Assembly (NCBI GenBank): GCA_041920565.1
Contig: JBHGXS010000141.1
Location: 48,310 to 112,309 of the forward strand
Reading direction: 5' to 3'
Origin: JAGHKQ01 sp041920565
Lineage (GTDB): Bacteria > Bacillota > Bacilli > Bacillales > Bacillaceae_G
DNA length: 64,000 nt
Positions 25,170 to 33,629 of this stretch are shown piece after piece. The position numbers and the translations under genes were made by a program. The notes under the pieces are model-generated. The model had not been told where the DNA came from, did no database searches, and worked only from the letters and a program-made list of their open reading frames with translations. Position 1 is the first letter of the stretch. Every line of letters begins with the position of its first letter.

Positions 25170-25270
25170 CTTATCGAAAAAAACAAGATATGTCCTATTT
25201 CAATTACTAACTCTGTTAAGATGACAAAACCAAAAATGAGAGTCCAGTGCATTTTCATTATAGATTTCAT
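25163..25270 (-). CDS. Frame-displaced N-terminal membrane segment of the GGDEF-EAL gene, or 35-residue leader peptide
   Basis: A 35-residue frame begins at ATG 25270 with AAAGGGAGA 10 bases upstream. It encodes MKSIMKMHWTLIFGFV followed by a second hydrophobic stretch and ends SIRW at a stop overlapping the start region of the GGDEF-EAL frame. A seven-T run (coding strand, 25183-25177) lies where the two frames should join: eight Ts would give one continuous protein with a two-helix N-terminus (ILFFFDKMVDVLD across the joint). Explanations are an assembly or sequencing error, a real frameshift, phase variation, or transcriptional slippage. Confidence 0.6.
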   Translation of the reverse strand: MKSIMKMHWTLIFGFVILTELVIEIGHILFFSIRW

Positions 25271-25546
25271 TCGCGTGTTCTCCCTTTGTTCATAATGCTA
25301 TAAATCCGTTACTTTTATCCAATTTATTACAATAGTTTTATTGTTAAAATATCAAAAAATATATCCCTTACAATTGAATTATTTACCAATTTATAACAAG
25401 GGAAGCGGAAAAATCGCGGGAATTGTCTTGACGTCTAGTTCAGCTGCAGGATAAGGATAGGATGAAGCCTTGAGAAGGCATCCCACCTGCCTTAGTTTAG
25501 CCTCTTTCCATTACTTCTGCATCATATCCCTCAAAAAAATTCGCCG
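25271..25546. other. Intergenic region between the GGDEF-EAL gene and rlmH
   Basis: No gene is seen. It should hold the promoter of the c-di-GMP gene and the end of the rlmH transcript. A short hairpin AAGGCA (25475-25480) with TGCCTT (25488-25493) has no T run. The segment at 25428-25470 resembles the edge of a dispersed intergenic repeat I remember from Bacillus genomes, but this cannot be confirmed here. Confidence 0.3.
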
Positions 25547-26026
25547 TCATTTGTGATAAGGTTCCCCCCGATTAATCTTAAATGCACGATAAATTTGCTC
25601 CAATAAAATTAACCGCATAAGCTGATGAGGGAACGTCATTTTAGAAAAAGAAAGGGTATCGTTAGCACGCTGCATGACCTCTTTACTAAGTCCAAGGGAG
25701 CCTCCAATGACGAAGGCGATCTTACTCTTACCATATGTCGCCAATCGGTCCATATCTTTTGCCAATTCTTCTGAAGATTTTGCCTTTCCTTGTATAGCAA
25801 GAGCAATTACATATGTGTCATCAGACATTTTTTCTAAAATACGGCTTCCTTCTTTATTTTTCACTATTTCCATATCTGTTTCACTTAGGTTTTCAGGCGC
25901 TTTTTCATCAGGTAATTCAATAATTTCTACCTTTGCATAAGCAGATAAACGTTTTAAGTATTCATCGATTCCTTGTTTTAAATATTTCTCTTTTAATTTC
26001 CCAATCGAAATAATTGAGATATTCAC
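25547..26026 (-). CDS. rlmH: 23S rRNA pseudouridine-1915 N3-methyltransferase
   Basis: A 159-residue SPOUT methyltransferase that methylates pseudouridine 1915 in helix 69 of 23S rRNA. The knotted SAM-binding region is FVIGGSLGLSKEVMQRAN near residue 103-120, and the C-terminus KMTFPHQLMRLILLEQIYRAFKINRGEPYHK (read in parts) is nearly invariant in the family. The start is GTG 26026, giving the normal family length of 159; AAGGTGGGG precedes it. The frame extends four codons further to ATG 26038, which is less well placed. The length and C-terminus equal those of B. subtilis YydA. Confidence 0.95.
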   Translation of the reverse strand: MNISIISIGKLKEKYLKQGIDEYLKRLSAYAKVEIIELPDEKAPENLSETDMEIVKNKEGSRILEKMSDDTYVIALAIQGKAKSSEELAKDMDRLATYGKSKIAFVIGGSLGLSKEVMQRANDTLSFSKMTFPHQLMRLILLEQIYRAFKINRGEPYHK

Positions 26027-26050
26027 ATGTATCCCCACCTTACAAACACA

Positions 26051-26184
26051 TTATCCACAAAAGTTATCAACATATCCACAATCATTATCCACATGTTGTA
26101 TGAGAATTTGTGTTCGATACAACATATATCGCCTTATTTTGACAAAATTCACAGGTTGTTGATAACTTACTTTCGTTATCCACA
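26051..26184. promoter_or_regulatory. DnaA-box cluster between and within rlmH-yyzF
   Basis: Three perfect TTATCCACA boxes lie at 26051-26059, 26085-26093 and 26176-26184. One-mismatch boxes lie at 26064-26072, 26072-26080 and, inverted, 26157-26165. Six boxes in 134 bp is far above chance. The cluster is 28 kb from dnaA. Clusters outside oriC are known in B. subtilis to titrate DnaA; whether this is one is inference. Confidence 0.75.
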
Positions 26185-26270
26185 TTCCGAATAAACGGTG
26201 CTGTTTCAAATTCATCTACAATCATGTCTAATGCCAAATCTACATGCTCTTTGCAACATTTTATATCCAT
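26085..26270 (-). CDS. yyzF: CxxH/CxxC small protein (YyzF family)
   Basis: A 61-residue small protein with CCKEH near the start and CEFCQNK near residue 40, a C-x-x-H plus C-x-x-C arrangement that could bind a metal ion. This matches the YyzF-type family found beside rlmH in Bacillus. A GTGGGGT site lies before ATG 26270. Three perfect DnaA boxes lie inside or just past its 3' end, so its coding sequence doubles as a binding region. Function is not known. Confidence 0.75.
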   Translation of the reverse strand: MDIKCCKEHVDLALDMIVDEFETAPFIRNVDNESKLSTTCEFCQNKAIYVVSNTNSHTTCG

Positions 26271-26417
26271 TTTTTTACCCCACTTTATTTGTACTCTTTT
26301 TCTTAGTGTGCTCGTCTTTCTTTTATTTTTCCTCTTTCATTCAAAAACTTGATCAACTGTAATTGCATTATTGTATAAACCAAAAGAAAACAGGAGAGAA
26401 GCCCCTCCTGTCAGTCA

Positions 26418-27635
26418 CTAATAATTTTCACTGCCTAACTTGACCGTTGCCTTTTCTTTATTAGCTCCACGATAAAACACTATTTTCATTTTATCATTAA
26501 TTTTTTTGTTGTACAAAATGGTGCGGAATTCAATGATGTTTCGAACCAGTTTGCCATCTGCTTCTACAATCACATCATATTCTCTAAGGCCTGCTTGCGC
26601 TGCTGGAGAAGGGCTGCGGACATCTAAAATACATACTCCTTCTGTTACATCACGCGGCAGTTGCAGCGTTTCCTTCCAATAGTATGCAGGAATTTCATTT
26701 AAGGAACGAACTTCCACTCCAAAATAAGGACGTTTCACTTTACCTGTTGCTTCTAGCTCTTGAATAATAGGAATCGCTCTTTTCATCGGAATGGCCAATC
26801 CGATTCCCTCTACTTCCTTTGCAGAAATCTTCATGGAGTTAATTCCAATAAGCTGACCCGCTACATTGACAAGAGCCCCTCCGCTATTCCCCGGATTGAT
26901 GGCTGCATCTGTTTGCAGCACTTCCACTTGCCAATCATAATGACCATCATTGTCTAAATCAACAGGGAGGACCCGTTCATTAGCCGAGATAATTCCTTGT
27001 GTAACAGTACCTGAAAACTCAAGTCCCAGCGGGTTTCCGATAGCAATAACGGGTTCTCCGCGCCGCAATTGATCCGAGTTGCCGATTTCAATTACCTTTT
27101 TGGCATATTTTTCATCCATTTGCAAAACAGCCAAATCTGTTACAACATCGCTTCCCAAAATAGTGGCCGGCACTTTTTTTCCATCGCTCAAACTTACCTC
27201 GATTCGCTTTGCTCCCTCCACTACATGATGATTTGTCACGATGAAGGCTTTTCCGTTTTCTATTTTGTAAATAACCCCGGATCCTGTTCCAGCTTCAGCA
27301 TCTGCTTCGGAAAAGCTGTCTGTTTGGATATTGATGACACCTACAACAGCTTCAGAAGCTTTATCAACAGCATCAATAAAATCGGATTTTACACTGACAT
27401 TCACAATTTTATCTTGTAAAGATGATGCTCCGTAATTTCGAGCTTCGCTTGCTTCTGTTTGTGATTCTTGATCAATTAATCCCATTTTAGAGAAGGTTGG
27501 AATTGCAAAAGCAAATAGCGTTGCTCCAATTATCGCCCCGGCAAATCCTGAAAATACAATATTCTTTAGAACATGCCGTTTCTTTTCTATTCTTTTTTCT
27601 CTTTTTGCCTCATCCTGTTCATCATAGAATTCCAT
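26418..27635 (-). CDS. htrC: Membrane-anchored HtrA-type serine protease
   Basis: A 405-residue DegP/HtrA protease. A basic cytosolic N-terminus (1-24) leads into one membrane helix (25-48), then a trypsin-like domain with the catalytic triad His in TNHHVV, Asp in VTDLAVL and Ser in NPGNSGGAL, and a C-terminal PDZ domain (about 305-400) with RPYFGVEV. It handles misfolded exported proteins outside the membrane. It follows walRKHIJ as in B. subtilis, where it is called HtrC (YyxA), and is the last gene of that group, with about 75 bp separating it from walJ. AAGGATAGGTG precedes ATG 27635. Confidence 0.93.
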   Translation of the reverse strand: MEFYDEQDEAKREKRIEKKRHVLKNIVFSGFAGAIIGATLFAFAIPTFSKMGLIDQESQTEASEARNYGASSLQDKIVNVSVKSDFIDAVDKASEAVVGVINIQTDSFSEADAEAGTGSGVIYKIENGKAFIVTNHHVVEGAKRIEVSLSDGKKVPATILGSDVVTDLAVLQMDEKYAKKVIEIGNSDQLRRGEPVIAIGNPLGLEFSGTVTQGIISANERVLPVDLDNDGHYDWQVEVLQTDAAINPGNSGGALVNVAGQLIGINSMKISAKEVEGIGLAIPMKRAIPIIQELEATGKVKRPYFGVEVRSLNEIPAYYWKETLQLPRDVTEGVCILDVRSPSPAAQAGLREYDVIVEADGKLVRNIIEFRTILYNKKINDKMKIVFYRGANKEKATVKLGSENY

Positions 27636-27710
27636 AGCTATTTCACCTATCCTTCCGAAAACATCTATGAGTATGTATCATTCTCTTTTATTGTTCACTA
27701 AAAAAAGAAA

Positions 27711-28505
27711 TTATACATACGCAATTTTTGTCGGTGTTTTCGGATCGGTATCATGAATATAAAGCTGCTGCCCCACAGCAAAGCCTTTACTTTCTAATAT
27801 CTGTGTTACAGACATCTGCGCCAGCTCTTTCATATTATTATCAAGACTAAGATGGGCCAAGTAAATATGTTTCGTGTTATCTGTGATGACATCCGCCATG
27901 GCTAACGCCGCATCTTCGTTTGATACATGACCTACATCGCTTAAAATTCTGCGTTTTACACTCCATGGATAGCGCCCCATACGCAGCATCTCAACATCAT
28001 GATTGCTCTCAAAAATAAAAGTGTCAGATCCTTTAATGACACCTTTCATACGGTCGCTTACATAACCCGTATCCGTTATCAACGTTAACTTTCTCCCATT
28101 ATGATGAAATACAAAAAACATGGGCTCAGCTGCATCATGGGAGACACCAAATGATTCGACCTCAATATCTCCAAATGTTTTAACTGTACCTGTAGGAAAA
28201 ATAAATTTCTGATCGGTAGAAATTTCACCGATTAGCGGCTCCATGGCTTTCCATGTTTTTTCGTTCGCATAAACTGGTAAGTTATACTTCCGAGCAAGAA
28301 TTCCAATTCCTTTTATATGATCACTGTGCTCATGAGTAACTAAAATCCCTGCAAGATCTTGTATATTGACCTCTATTCGCTTAAAAAGGGCTTCAGTGTT
28401 TTTTCCACTCAGCCCCGCATCTATTAACAATTTTTGATTGTCTGTGCCTACATAGACCGCATTTCCTGTACTTCCGCTTGCAAGTACACTAAAATGCAAA
28501 CTCAT
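27711..28505 (-). CDS. walJ: Metallo-beta-lactamase-fold protein WalJ (YycJ)
   Basis: A 264-residue metallo-hydrolase with the zinc motif THEHSDHIKG near residue 58-67, a second ligand region ITDTGYVSD and the terminal HLSLDN. It is a putative nuclease; WalJ has been linked to coordinating replication with cell division and the wal regulon. Its ATG at 28505 overlaps the walI stop as ATGA, which indicates translational coupling. Length and place fit YycJ of the B. subtilis walRKHIJ operon. The exact substrate is not settled. Confidence 0.94.
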   Translation of the reverse strand: MSLHFSVLASGSTGNAVYVGTDNQKLLIDAGLSGKNTEALFKRIEVNIQDLAGILVTHEHSDHIKGIGILARKYNLPVYANEKTWKAMEPLIGEISTDQKFIFPTGTVKTFGDIEVESFGVSHDAAEPMFFVFHHNGRKLTLITDTGYVSDRMKGVIKGSDTFIFESNHDVEMLRMGRYPWSVKRRILSDVGHVSNEDAALAMADVITDNTKHIYLAHLSLDNNMKELAQMSVTQILESKGFAVGQQLYIHDTDPKTPTKIAYV

Positions 28506-29299
28506 TTGACTTCACTCCATTGTATGTTTTCCACTTTTATAATCTGTCCTTCTACCGCATTTACAAAGTAATCTTCTTTATTATTTACTTCAAAATGCCA
28601 TGTTGGAGCAATTACCTGTGCTCCCGAAGATAAAGGAACAACCGTATAGTATCCAAGCTCTGCTTTCGTAACTTGACTACCTGGTTTTACTTCATTCTTC
28701 AGATATAATGTTCCTAATGCTTTAATAGCTGTGATAATTTCTTGCTTTTCGTTTTTTCCGCCCATTTTTTCTACATCTACCAACATGGTTTGTCGATAAG
28801 AAACAATTTCGTTTTTATCATTCAATTTTACAATCAATGGATTTACAAAAATGTTTTTCCCATTATATTGTTGAAAAAAGTATACGGATTTTGTTTTTTC
28901 GTCTGTTTTCCAGTATTTATATTTAGAGCCTCCAAGTACATATAAACGCAAGAACTCTTCAAAAAAAGAGATTTTATCACTATTTGGAATTTCAATGGGA
29001 TTCTTCAGCTGACTTTCAATAGTAGTAGGATTGATAAGAGATACATCCTGATTTTTTAGCGTTACCAATTCGCTTTTAGTGAACTCTTTATTTTTCCCTG
29101 TGATATATGCTTCTTTCTTTGGCTCTTTTGGTAAATCGACATATTTAATATCATCGGCTGCCAGCTGATCTTCCACGGTTGTCTCTATCATCAAATCCAG
29201 TTCATTTCGATTTTGCTTTTGTATAAACTGAAAGACAAGGAAAATATCGAGGATGAAGAAAGTGATAATAAATATGGTTTTAATTTTACTCCAATCCAA
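28502..29299 (-). CDS. walI: WalK regulatory membrane protein WalI (YycI)
   Basis: A 265-residue bitopic protein: one N-terminal helix (about 6-24, TIFIITFFILDIFLVFQFI) and an extracytoplasmic domain of the YycI fold with repeated beta-rich modules. With WalH it binds the WalK sensor in the membrane and damps its activity. The ATG lies 13 bases inside the end of walH with GGAGGAGA upstream, and the stop overlaps walJ. Typical size and operon place make this assignment safe. Confidence 0.93.
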   Translation of the reverse strand: MDWSKIKTIFIITFFILDIFLVFQFIQKQNRNELDLMIETTVEDQLAADDIKYVDLPKEPKKEAYITGKNKEFTKSELVTLKNQDVSLINPTTIESQLKNPIEIPNSDKISFFEEFLRLYVLGGSKYKYWKTDEKTKSVYFFQQYNGKNIFVNPLIVKLNDKNEIVSYRQTMLVDVEKMGGKNEKQEIITAIKALGTLYLKNEVKPGSQVTKAELGYYTVVPLSSGAQVIAPTWHFEVNNKEDYFVNAVEGQIIKVENIQWSEVK

Positions 29300-30632
29300 C
29301 GATATCTCCTCCTGTTCTCTTTACTTCATCAAATTGAATTTTCTTATAATGATCTCCGTACGAGATGATCCATACAGGCTCTAACTTCACAGCAATTAAT
29401 CTCTCACTGTTCGGTGTAGGCTCTCTTTGTAACTCATAACCAACTCTTATGTCCTTTACAGATTTCTTATTAAATTGCGGATTTTTTTGTAAAAACTGAA
29501 GCAGGTTATGCCCGGAAGGAAGTTCTACCTCATCTCCTTCTTTTTTCAATAATAGCTTAAAGAGCGGACGATCATAATTAATCAGTTCTTCTGCTCCCCA
29601 TTTCTGCTTCAATGCAGCCATACCATTATTATTAAATACAGGAAGATCATCTACGAACAATCGATAAGACACCTCTCCTGTACTGGAATTTATCTTGTAA
29701 AAACGATAAGAATCCGTCCAACCTCCATGGCTGTTGACAAAATCAATGCTGCGTTGTAAAAGAGAAGCTCCATTTAACTGGTCTTGTTTGGTGATTGAAG
29801 AGTTAATATATTGCATCATTTGTGTGTAATTTGTAATGCGCAACAATCTTGTCCCGTCGGTATACTCTTCTCCAAACTCTGTTATGTCCTTTTTAACATA
29901 TCTCGGGTCTGTAAAAAGCGCATTTTTAAACATTTCCGATTGGAGTTCACTTGTAACATATAACATTCTTTGCAAAGTTACTTTTTCTTCAGGTAAAAAA
30001 ATCGCTCTTGTGCTATCTACTTCATACATAAAATAGTTAGCAGTAAAATCACTTTTTGTAAATTGGTTTACTGTGTTTTGTATTTCTTTTACTGTAATCC
30101 CTTTTAAAAACATTTCGTAGATTTTTCGATTTTCATAAGACACAAAATAAGCATAAATATTATCATCCTGGCTTTTTTCAATATCTAAAACGATACGATC
30201 AAAGCTGTAAGATTCTAAGTGCTTTTCTTTTATCGATAATGCACTCTTAATCGTTTGGAAGGGCACTTCTCCAGGAAAAACAATCTCAAACCTGCCCTTT
30301 CCATGCACAAAGGAGAGAAACTGGTTTTTCGGAATATCATATGATAAATCCCGAAACCCATGAAACTCTCCCTTTTCTATTATCTTATACATAAGACTAA
30401 TGCCGGAAAGCTGTTCGCTAACAAAATGCTTATCTTCTTTATGAAAAATAGCTCGCGATGGCAGAACAAGATTACTGATTTCTTTTTTATTTGCAATAGC
30501 TACATCTTGAATATATTTTGTATTCTGTACATCCTCATACTGAGGCTGATAGGTCCACAAAGTGTATGTCAAAAACAAACTAACAGCTACCAAATTCGTT
30601 AATAAAATTGTTTTAAAGCTCTCTATGTTCAT
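29286..30632 (-). CDS. walH: WalK regulatory membrane protein WalH (YycH)
   Basis: A 448-residue bitopic protein with one N-terminal helix (about 8-25) and a large extracytoplasmic YycH domain. It forms a complex with WalI and WalK and modulates the kinase. I prefer ATG 30632 (MNIESFKTILL), which overlaps the walK stop as ATGA and has AGAGG 8-9 bases upstream; ATG 30638 is only four bases from that site. It sits between walK and walI, all overlapping, so the operon is tightly coupled. Confidence 0.93.
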   Translation of the reverse strand: MNIESFKTILLTNLVAVSLFLTYTLWTYQPQYEDVQNTKYIQDVAIANKKEISNLVLPSRAIFHKEDKHFVSEQLSGISLMYKIIEKGEFHGFRDLSYDIPKNQFLSFVHGKGRFEIVFPGEVPFQTIKSALSIKEKHLESYSFDRIVLDIEKSQDDNIYAYFVSYENRKIYEMFLKGITVKEIQNTVNQFTKSDFTANYFMYEVDSTRAIFLPEEKVTLQRMLYVTSELQSEMFKNALFTDPRYVKKDITEFGEEYTDGTRLLRITNYTQMMQYINSSITKQDQLNGASLLQRSIDFVNSHGGWTDSYRFYKINSSTGEVSYRLFVDDLPVFNNNGMAALKQKWGAEELINYDRPLFKLLLKKEGDEVELPSGHNLLQFLQKNPQFNKKSVKDIRVGYELQREPTPNSERLIAVKLEPVWIISYGDHYKKIQFDEVKRTGGDIVGLE

Positions 30633-32458
30633 TCCCATTCATCCTCTTGTTCACTTTCCATCGGGAGTGTAAAGTAAATCGTCGTTCCTTTCCCTTCCTC
30701 GCTCTTCGCCCAAATAGAACCGCCATGCGCTTGTATCATTTCCTTAGCAATTGCAAGTCCTAAACCGGTACCCCCCATCTGTCTGGACCTCGCTTTGTCC
30801 ACACGATAGAAGCGGTCGAAGATTTTATTAACATTTTCTTTTGGAATTCCCATACCTTGGTCGCTAATGCTTATTTCCAGCATCTCATCTCCGCGTTCAC
30901 GAATACGGTAGGTAATCGTGCCACCTTCCGGAGAATACTTCAAAGCATTTGAAATAATGTTATAAAGAACTTGCGTGATCTTATCTTCATCAATCTTAAC
31001 AAAACGTTCTTTCTTCGAAAATGCTCGCTTGAAAGTTACATTTTGCTCTTTTGACATTTCAAAGCGATCAATAATGTGATTAAAGAACTCAGTAAAGTCT
31101 ACCCAATCTTTCATAAGGCGGTATTCTGTACTATCCATCTTAGATAGCTGTAACAGATCATTTACCAGACGAATCATGCGCTCAGTTTCTTCTTGTGTTA
31201 CCGTCAAGAACCGCGGTGCAATATCCGGGTCTTTCCATACGCCTTCACTTAATGCTTCTAAATAACTGCGCATAGTCGTCAAAGGTGTTCGAAGTTCGTG
31301 AGAAACATTCGCCACAAACTCTCTTCTCTCTCTATCAATTCGCTCCTGCTCAGTTACGTCATATAATACTGCAATCAAACCATTTACTTTCCCTGTCTCT
31401 TTTTGAATAACAGAGAAGCTGGCACGCAGAATATACGGCTCATCGCGCGTACTGAAATCAAGCAGAACAGAATCCGGTTCTTCAAATAGATGTTCAAGCG
31501 TATAATCTTCTTGAATTCCCAGTATTTCTAGAATAGATTGATCAAGCGCTGTTTCACGTGAAACATTCAGCATTTCTTCTGCAGGGTCATTTAGTAAAAT
31601 AATTCTTCCTTTCCGATCAGTTGCTATTACACCATCTGTCATATGTGATAGTACAGAGGTTAACTTTCTTCGTTCGCTTTCTGTAGAAGCACGTGCTTGC
31701 TGCAATTTTTTTGCTAAGTTATTAAACGCGAGAGAGAGCTGCCCAATTTCATCATAGCCGTATACTTTTACTTTTCTTGAGTAGTTCCCCTTGGCCATTT
31801 CTAATGCTTGTCTTCGCATATCGGAAATAGGACGGGTTATTGTCTGTGCAAGCAATATTCCAAGCACTGCGGTTACAGCCAAAGCAATTACTGTACCTGT
31901 AGCAAAAATTTGATTGATTTGCCTCATTTGGCTGTACACATCTTCCATCGAAGCAATGGTATAAATAACGCCTTCGGTTTTCCCATTGATTCCGATCGGA
32001 ACAGCGGTCACAAGCATACGTTCTCCTGTTCTTTGTTGAACTTGCACTTTCTCAGAAGGGGACCCTAATACAAGAGCTTGTTTTACAAGAATTTCGGTTG
32101 TTTTCTTACCTACGATTGTTTGATTATAAGGATCAGATGTAGCAAGTACGCGGCTATTTTGATCAATAACGCGCACTTCTTTTACAACATCTTTCGGGTC
32201 ATCGGCGAATTTTTTTATTAGATTTTCAATATTTTCCTCTAGATTTTCACCCTTTTCCCGCTTCGTAAATTCTTGTTTTAAGTTATATGCAAGTAAATTG
32301 GTGCGCTGTGTTAAAGAATCCTTAAAGTTTTGAACTAATTTATCCTCTAATTCACGCACAAAGTATACACCAATAATTTGCATAGCAAGCAAGATGAGGA
32401 GCATATAAATTAAAACAAATTTTAAATGGATAGATTGAAAAAATCCGACTTTTTTCAT
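30629..32458 (-). CDS. walK: Essential cell-wall sensor histidine kinase WalK
   Basis: A 609-residue sensor kinase: helix 1 (13-34), extracytoplasmic PAS-like domain (35-182), helix 2 (184-204), HAMP (205-257), cytoplasmic PAS (about 262-370), HisKA with phospho-acceptor His387 in NVSHELRTP, and a HATPase domain with NALKYSPEGG and GTGLGLAIAKE. It controls WalR and so autolysin genes and wall turnover. In the PAS domain, the region that binds zinc in S. aureus WalK has His272, Asp275 and Glu370 but Tyr366 where that protein has His. A perfect parS site (31550-31565) lies in the coding sequence. The gene starts four bases after walR. Confidence 0.95.
   Translation of the reverse strand: MKKVGFFQSIHLKFVLIYMLLILLAMQIIGVYFVRELEDKLVQNFKDSLTQRTNLLAYNLKQEFTKREKGENLEENIENLIKKFADDPKDVVKEVRVIDQNSRVLATSDPYNQTIVGKKTTEILVKQALVLGSPSEKVQVQQRTGERMLVTAVPIGINGKTEGVIYTIASMEDVYSQMRQINQIFATGTVIALAVTAVLGILLAQTITRPISDMRRQALEMAKGNYSRKVKVYGYDEIGQLSLAFNNLAKKLQQARASTESERRKLTSVLSHMTDGVIATDRKGRIILLNDPAEEMLNVSRETALDQSILEILGIQEDYTLEHLFEEPDSVLLDFSTRDEPYILRASFSVIQKETGKVNGLIAVLYDVTEQERIDRERREFVANVSHELRTPLTTMRSYLEALSEGVWKDPDIAPRFLTVTQEETERMIRLVNDLLQLSKMDSTEYRLMKDWVDFTEFFNHIIDRFEMSKEQNVTFKRAFSKKERFVKIDEDKITQVLYNIISNALKYSPEGGTITYRIRERGDEMLEISISDQGMGIPKENVNKIFDRFYRVDKARSRQMGGTGLGLAIAKEMIQAHGGSIWAKSEEGKGTTIYFTLPMESEQEDEWE
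31550..31565. promoter_or_regulatory. parS site within walK
   Basis: TGTTTCACGTGAAACA is a perfect 16-bp palindrome identical to the best Bacillus parS sequence. It encodes NVSRET in WalK, with no cost to the protein. It lies about 14 kb from spo0J and should bind Spo0J (ParB). Confidence 0.93.
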
Positions 32459-32461
32459 AGA

Positions 32462-33166
32462 TTATTCTTGCTCCGGATCACGCAGGTAATAGCCGACTCC
32501 TCTTCTTGTAACGATTAACGTAGGATGGCTTGGATTATCTTCAATTTTCTCACGTAAACGACGCACGGTTACATCAACTGTCCTTACATCTCCAAAATAA
32601 TCGTAGCCCCATACTGTTTGCAGCAAATGTTCACGAGTCATAACTTGTCCAAGATGTTTGGCTAAATAATGCAGAAGTTCGAACTCGCGATGCGTTAACT
32701 CAATGTTTTCTTCACGTTTAGATACACTGTATGCATTTGGATTAATAACAATAGGTCCAATAACAATTTCAGATGTTTCCTCTTTTTCACTTGTCCCTGC
32801 TTGTTGATGACGGCGTAAATTTGCCTTTACGCGCGCAAGCAATTCACGAGTGCTGAACGGCTTTGTTACATAATCGTCTGCCCCTAATTCCAGTCCTAAA
32901 ACCTTATCGATTTCAGAATCCTTTGCCGTTAACATAATGATTGGAATTTCCAAGCTCTTTCTTACTTCGCGGCACACTTCCAGTCCATCTTTTCCCGGAA
33001 GCATAATATCTAAAAGAATCATATCCGGCTGCTCTTCTTGAACTTTCTCAAGAGCTTCTTCTCCGTCATGAGCAACAACAATGTCAAAACCTTCTTTTTC
33101 TAAGTTAAACTTTAAAATATCTGCAATCGGCTTTTCATCGTCTACGACTAATATCTTCTTTTTCAT
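32462..33166 (-). CDS. walR: Essential response regulator WalR
   Basis: A 234-residue OmpR-family regulator. Receiver domain: Asp9-Asp10 in LVVDDEK, phosphoacceptor Asp53 in LLDIMLPGKDG, Lys in YVTKPFS. The C-terminal winged helix has LTHREFELLHYLAKH and VTVRRLREKIEDNP. It binds direct repeats before cell-wall hydrolase and wall-homeostasis genes. ATG 33166 is chosen because AAAGGAGCG lies just upstream; the frame runs on to 33184 but without a ribosome site. It leads the wal operon; the upstream tRNA cluster ends in terminators, so a walR promoter should lie in 33170-33270. Confidence 0.96.
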   Translation of the reverse strand: MKKKILVVDDEKPIADILKFNLEKEGFDIVVAHDGEEALEKVQEEQPDMILLDIMLPGKDGLEVCREVRKSLEIPIIMLTAKDSEIDKVLGLELGADDYVTKPFSTRELLARVKANLRRHQQAGTSEKEETSEIVIGPIVINPNAYSVSKREENIELTHREFELLHYLAKHLGQVMTREHLLQTVWGYDYFGDVRTVDVTVRRLREKIEDNPSHPTLIVTRRGVGYYLRDPEQE

Positions 33167-33273
33167 CTTTTTCGCTCCTTTCAAATAAAATCCTATTGAT
33201 ATTATTATAATTAGAAAATGTGATGCTTTCTTTTAAATATACTTTACATGAATATTACAGCTTATTTGAAACA

Positions 33274-33304
33274 GAAGCCTCTAGCAGGAAGAGCTAGAGG
33301 CTTC
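33274..33304. terminator. Hairpin between the tRNA cluster and walR
   Basis: A perfect 12-bp stem (33274-33285 with 33293-33304) with loop AGGAAGA lies between tRNA-Phe and walR. It has a modest T-rich tail on either strand and probably acts as a second terminator for the tRNA transcript. Confidence 0.65.
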
Positions 33305-33375
33305 TCTCATTCTATTCTAAAATAAAAGGAAGTGATTTGTAAAATTTGATAATGAAAATATGTCAAAAACGCAAA

Positions 33376-33403
33376 AAGATATTAAGGGGCCCCTTAATAT
33401 CTT
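33376..33403 (-). terminator. Palindromic terminator of the tRNA cluster
   Basis: A perfect 28-bp palindrome (arms 33376-33389 and 33390-33403, GGGGCCCC at the centre) lies 6 bp past tRNA-Phe. On the minus strand TTTTGCGTTTTTG follows, so it should terminate the tRNA transcript. Full pairing to the centre is unusual for a terminator. Confidence 0.75.
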
Positions 33404-33409
33404 CAGAAG

Positions 33410-33482
<73 letters not shown>

Positions 33483-33522
33483 AAATATATATGTAAAACC
33501 ACAAATGTGGTGTAAACAAAAA

Positions 33523-33598
33523 TGGCGGTCCCGACCGGGATCGAACCGGCGATCTCCTGCGTGACAGGCAGGCATGTTAACCGCTACACCACGGGACC
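33523..33598 (-). tRNA. tRNA-Asp (GTC)
   Basis: Cloverleaf with acceptor GGTCCCG/CGGGACC, anticodon stem CCTGC/GCAGG, loop CTGTCAC (anticodon GTC) and GGTTCGATCCC T arm. CCA is encoded at 33523-33525. Confidence 0.97.
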
Positions 33599-33629
33599 AT
33601 GAGAAAGCTGTTATTTAAATTAAGGAAAG

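Noticed and set aside
25428..25500. Edge of a dispersed Bacillus intergenic repeat
   Set aside because: It resembles a remembered sequence, but only about 40 bases fit and no second copy exists in the window.
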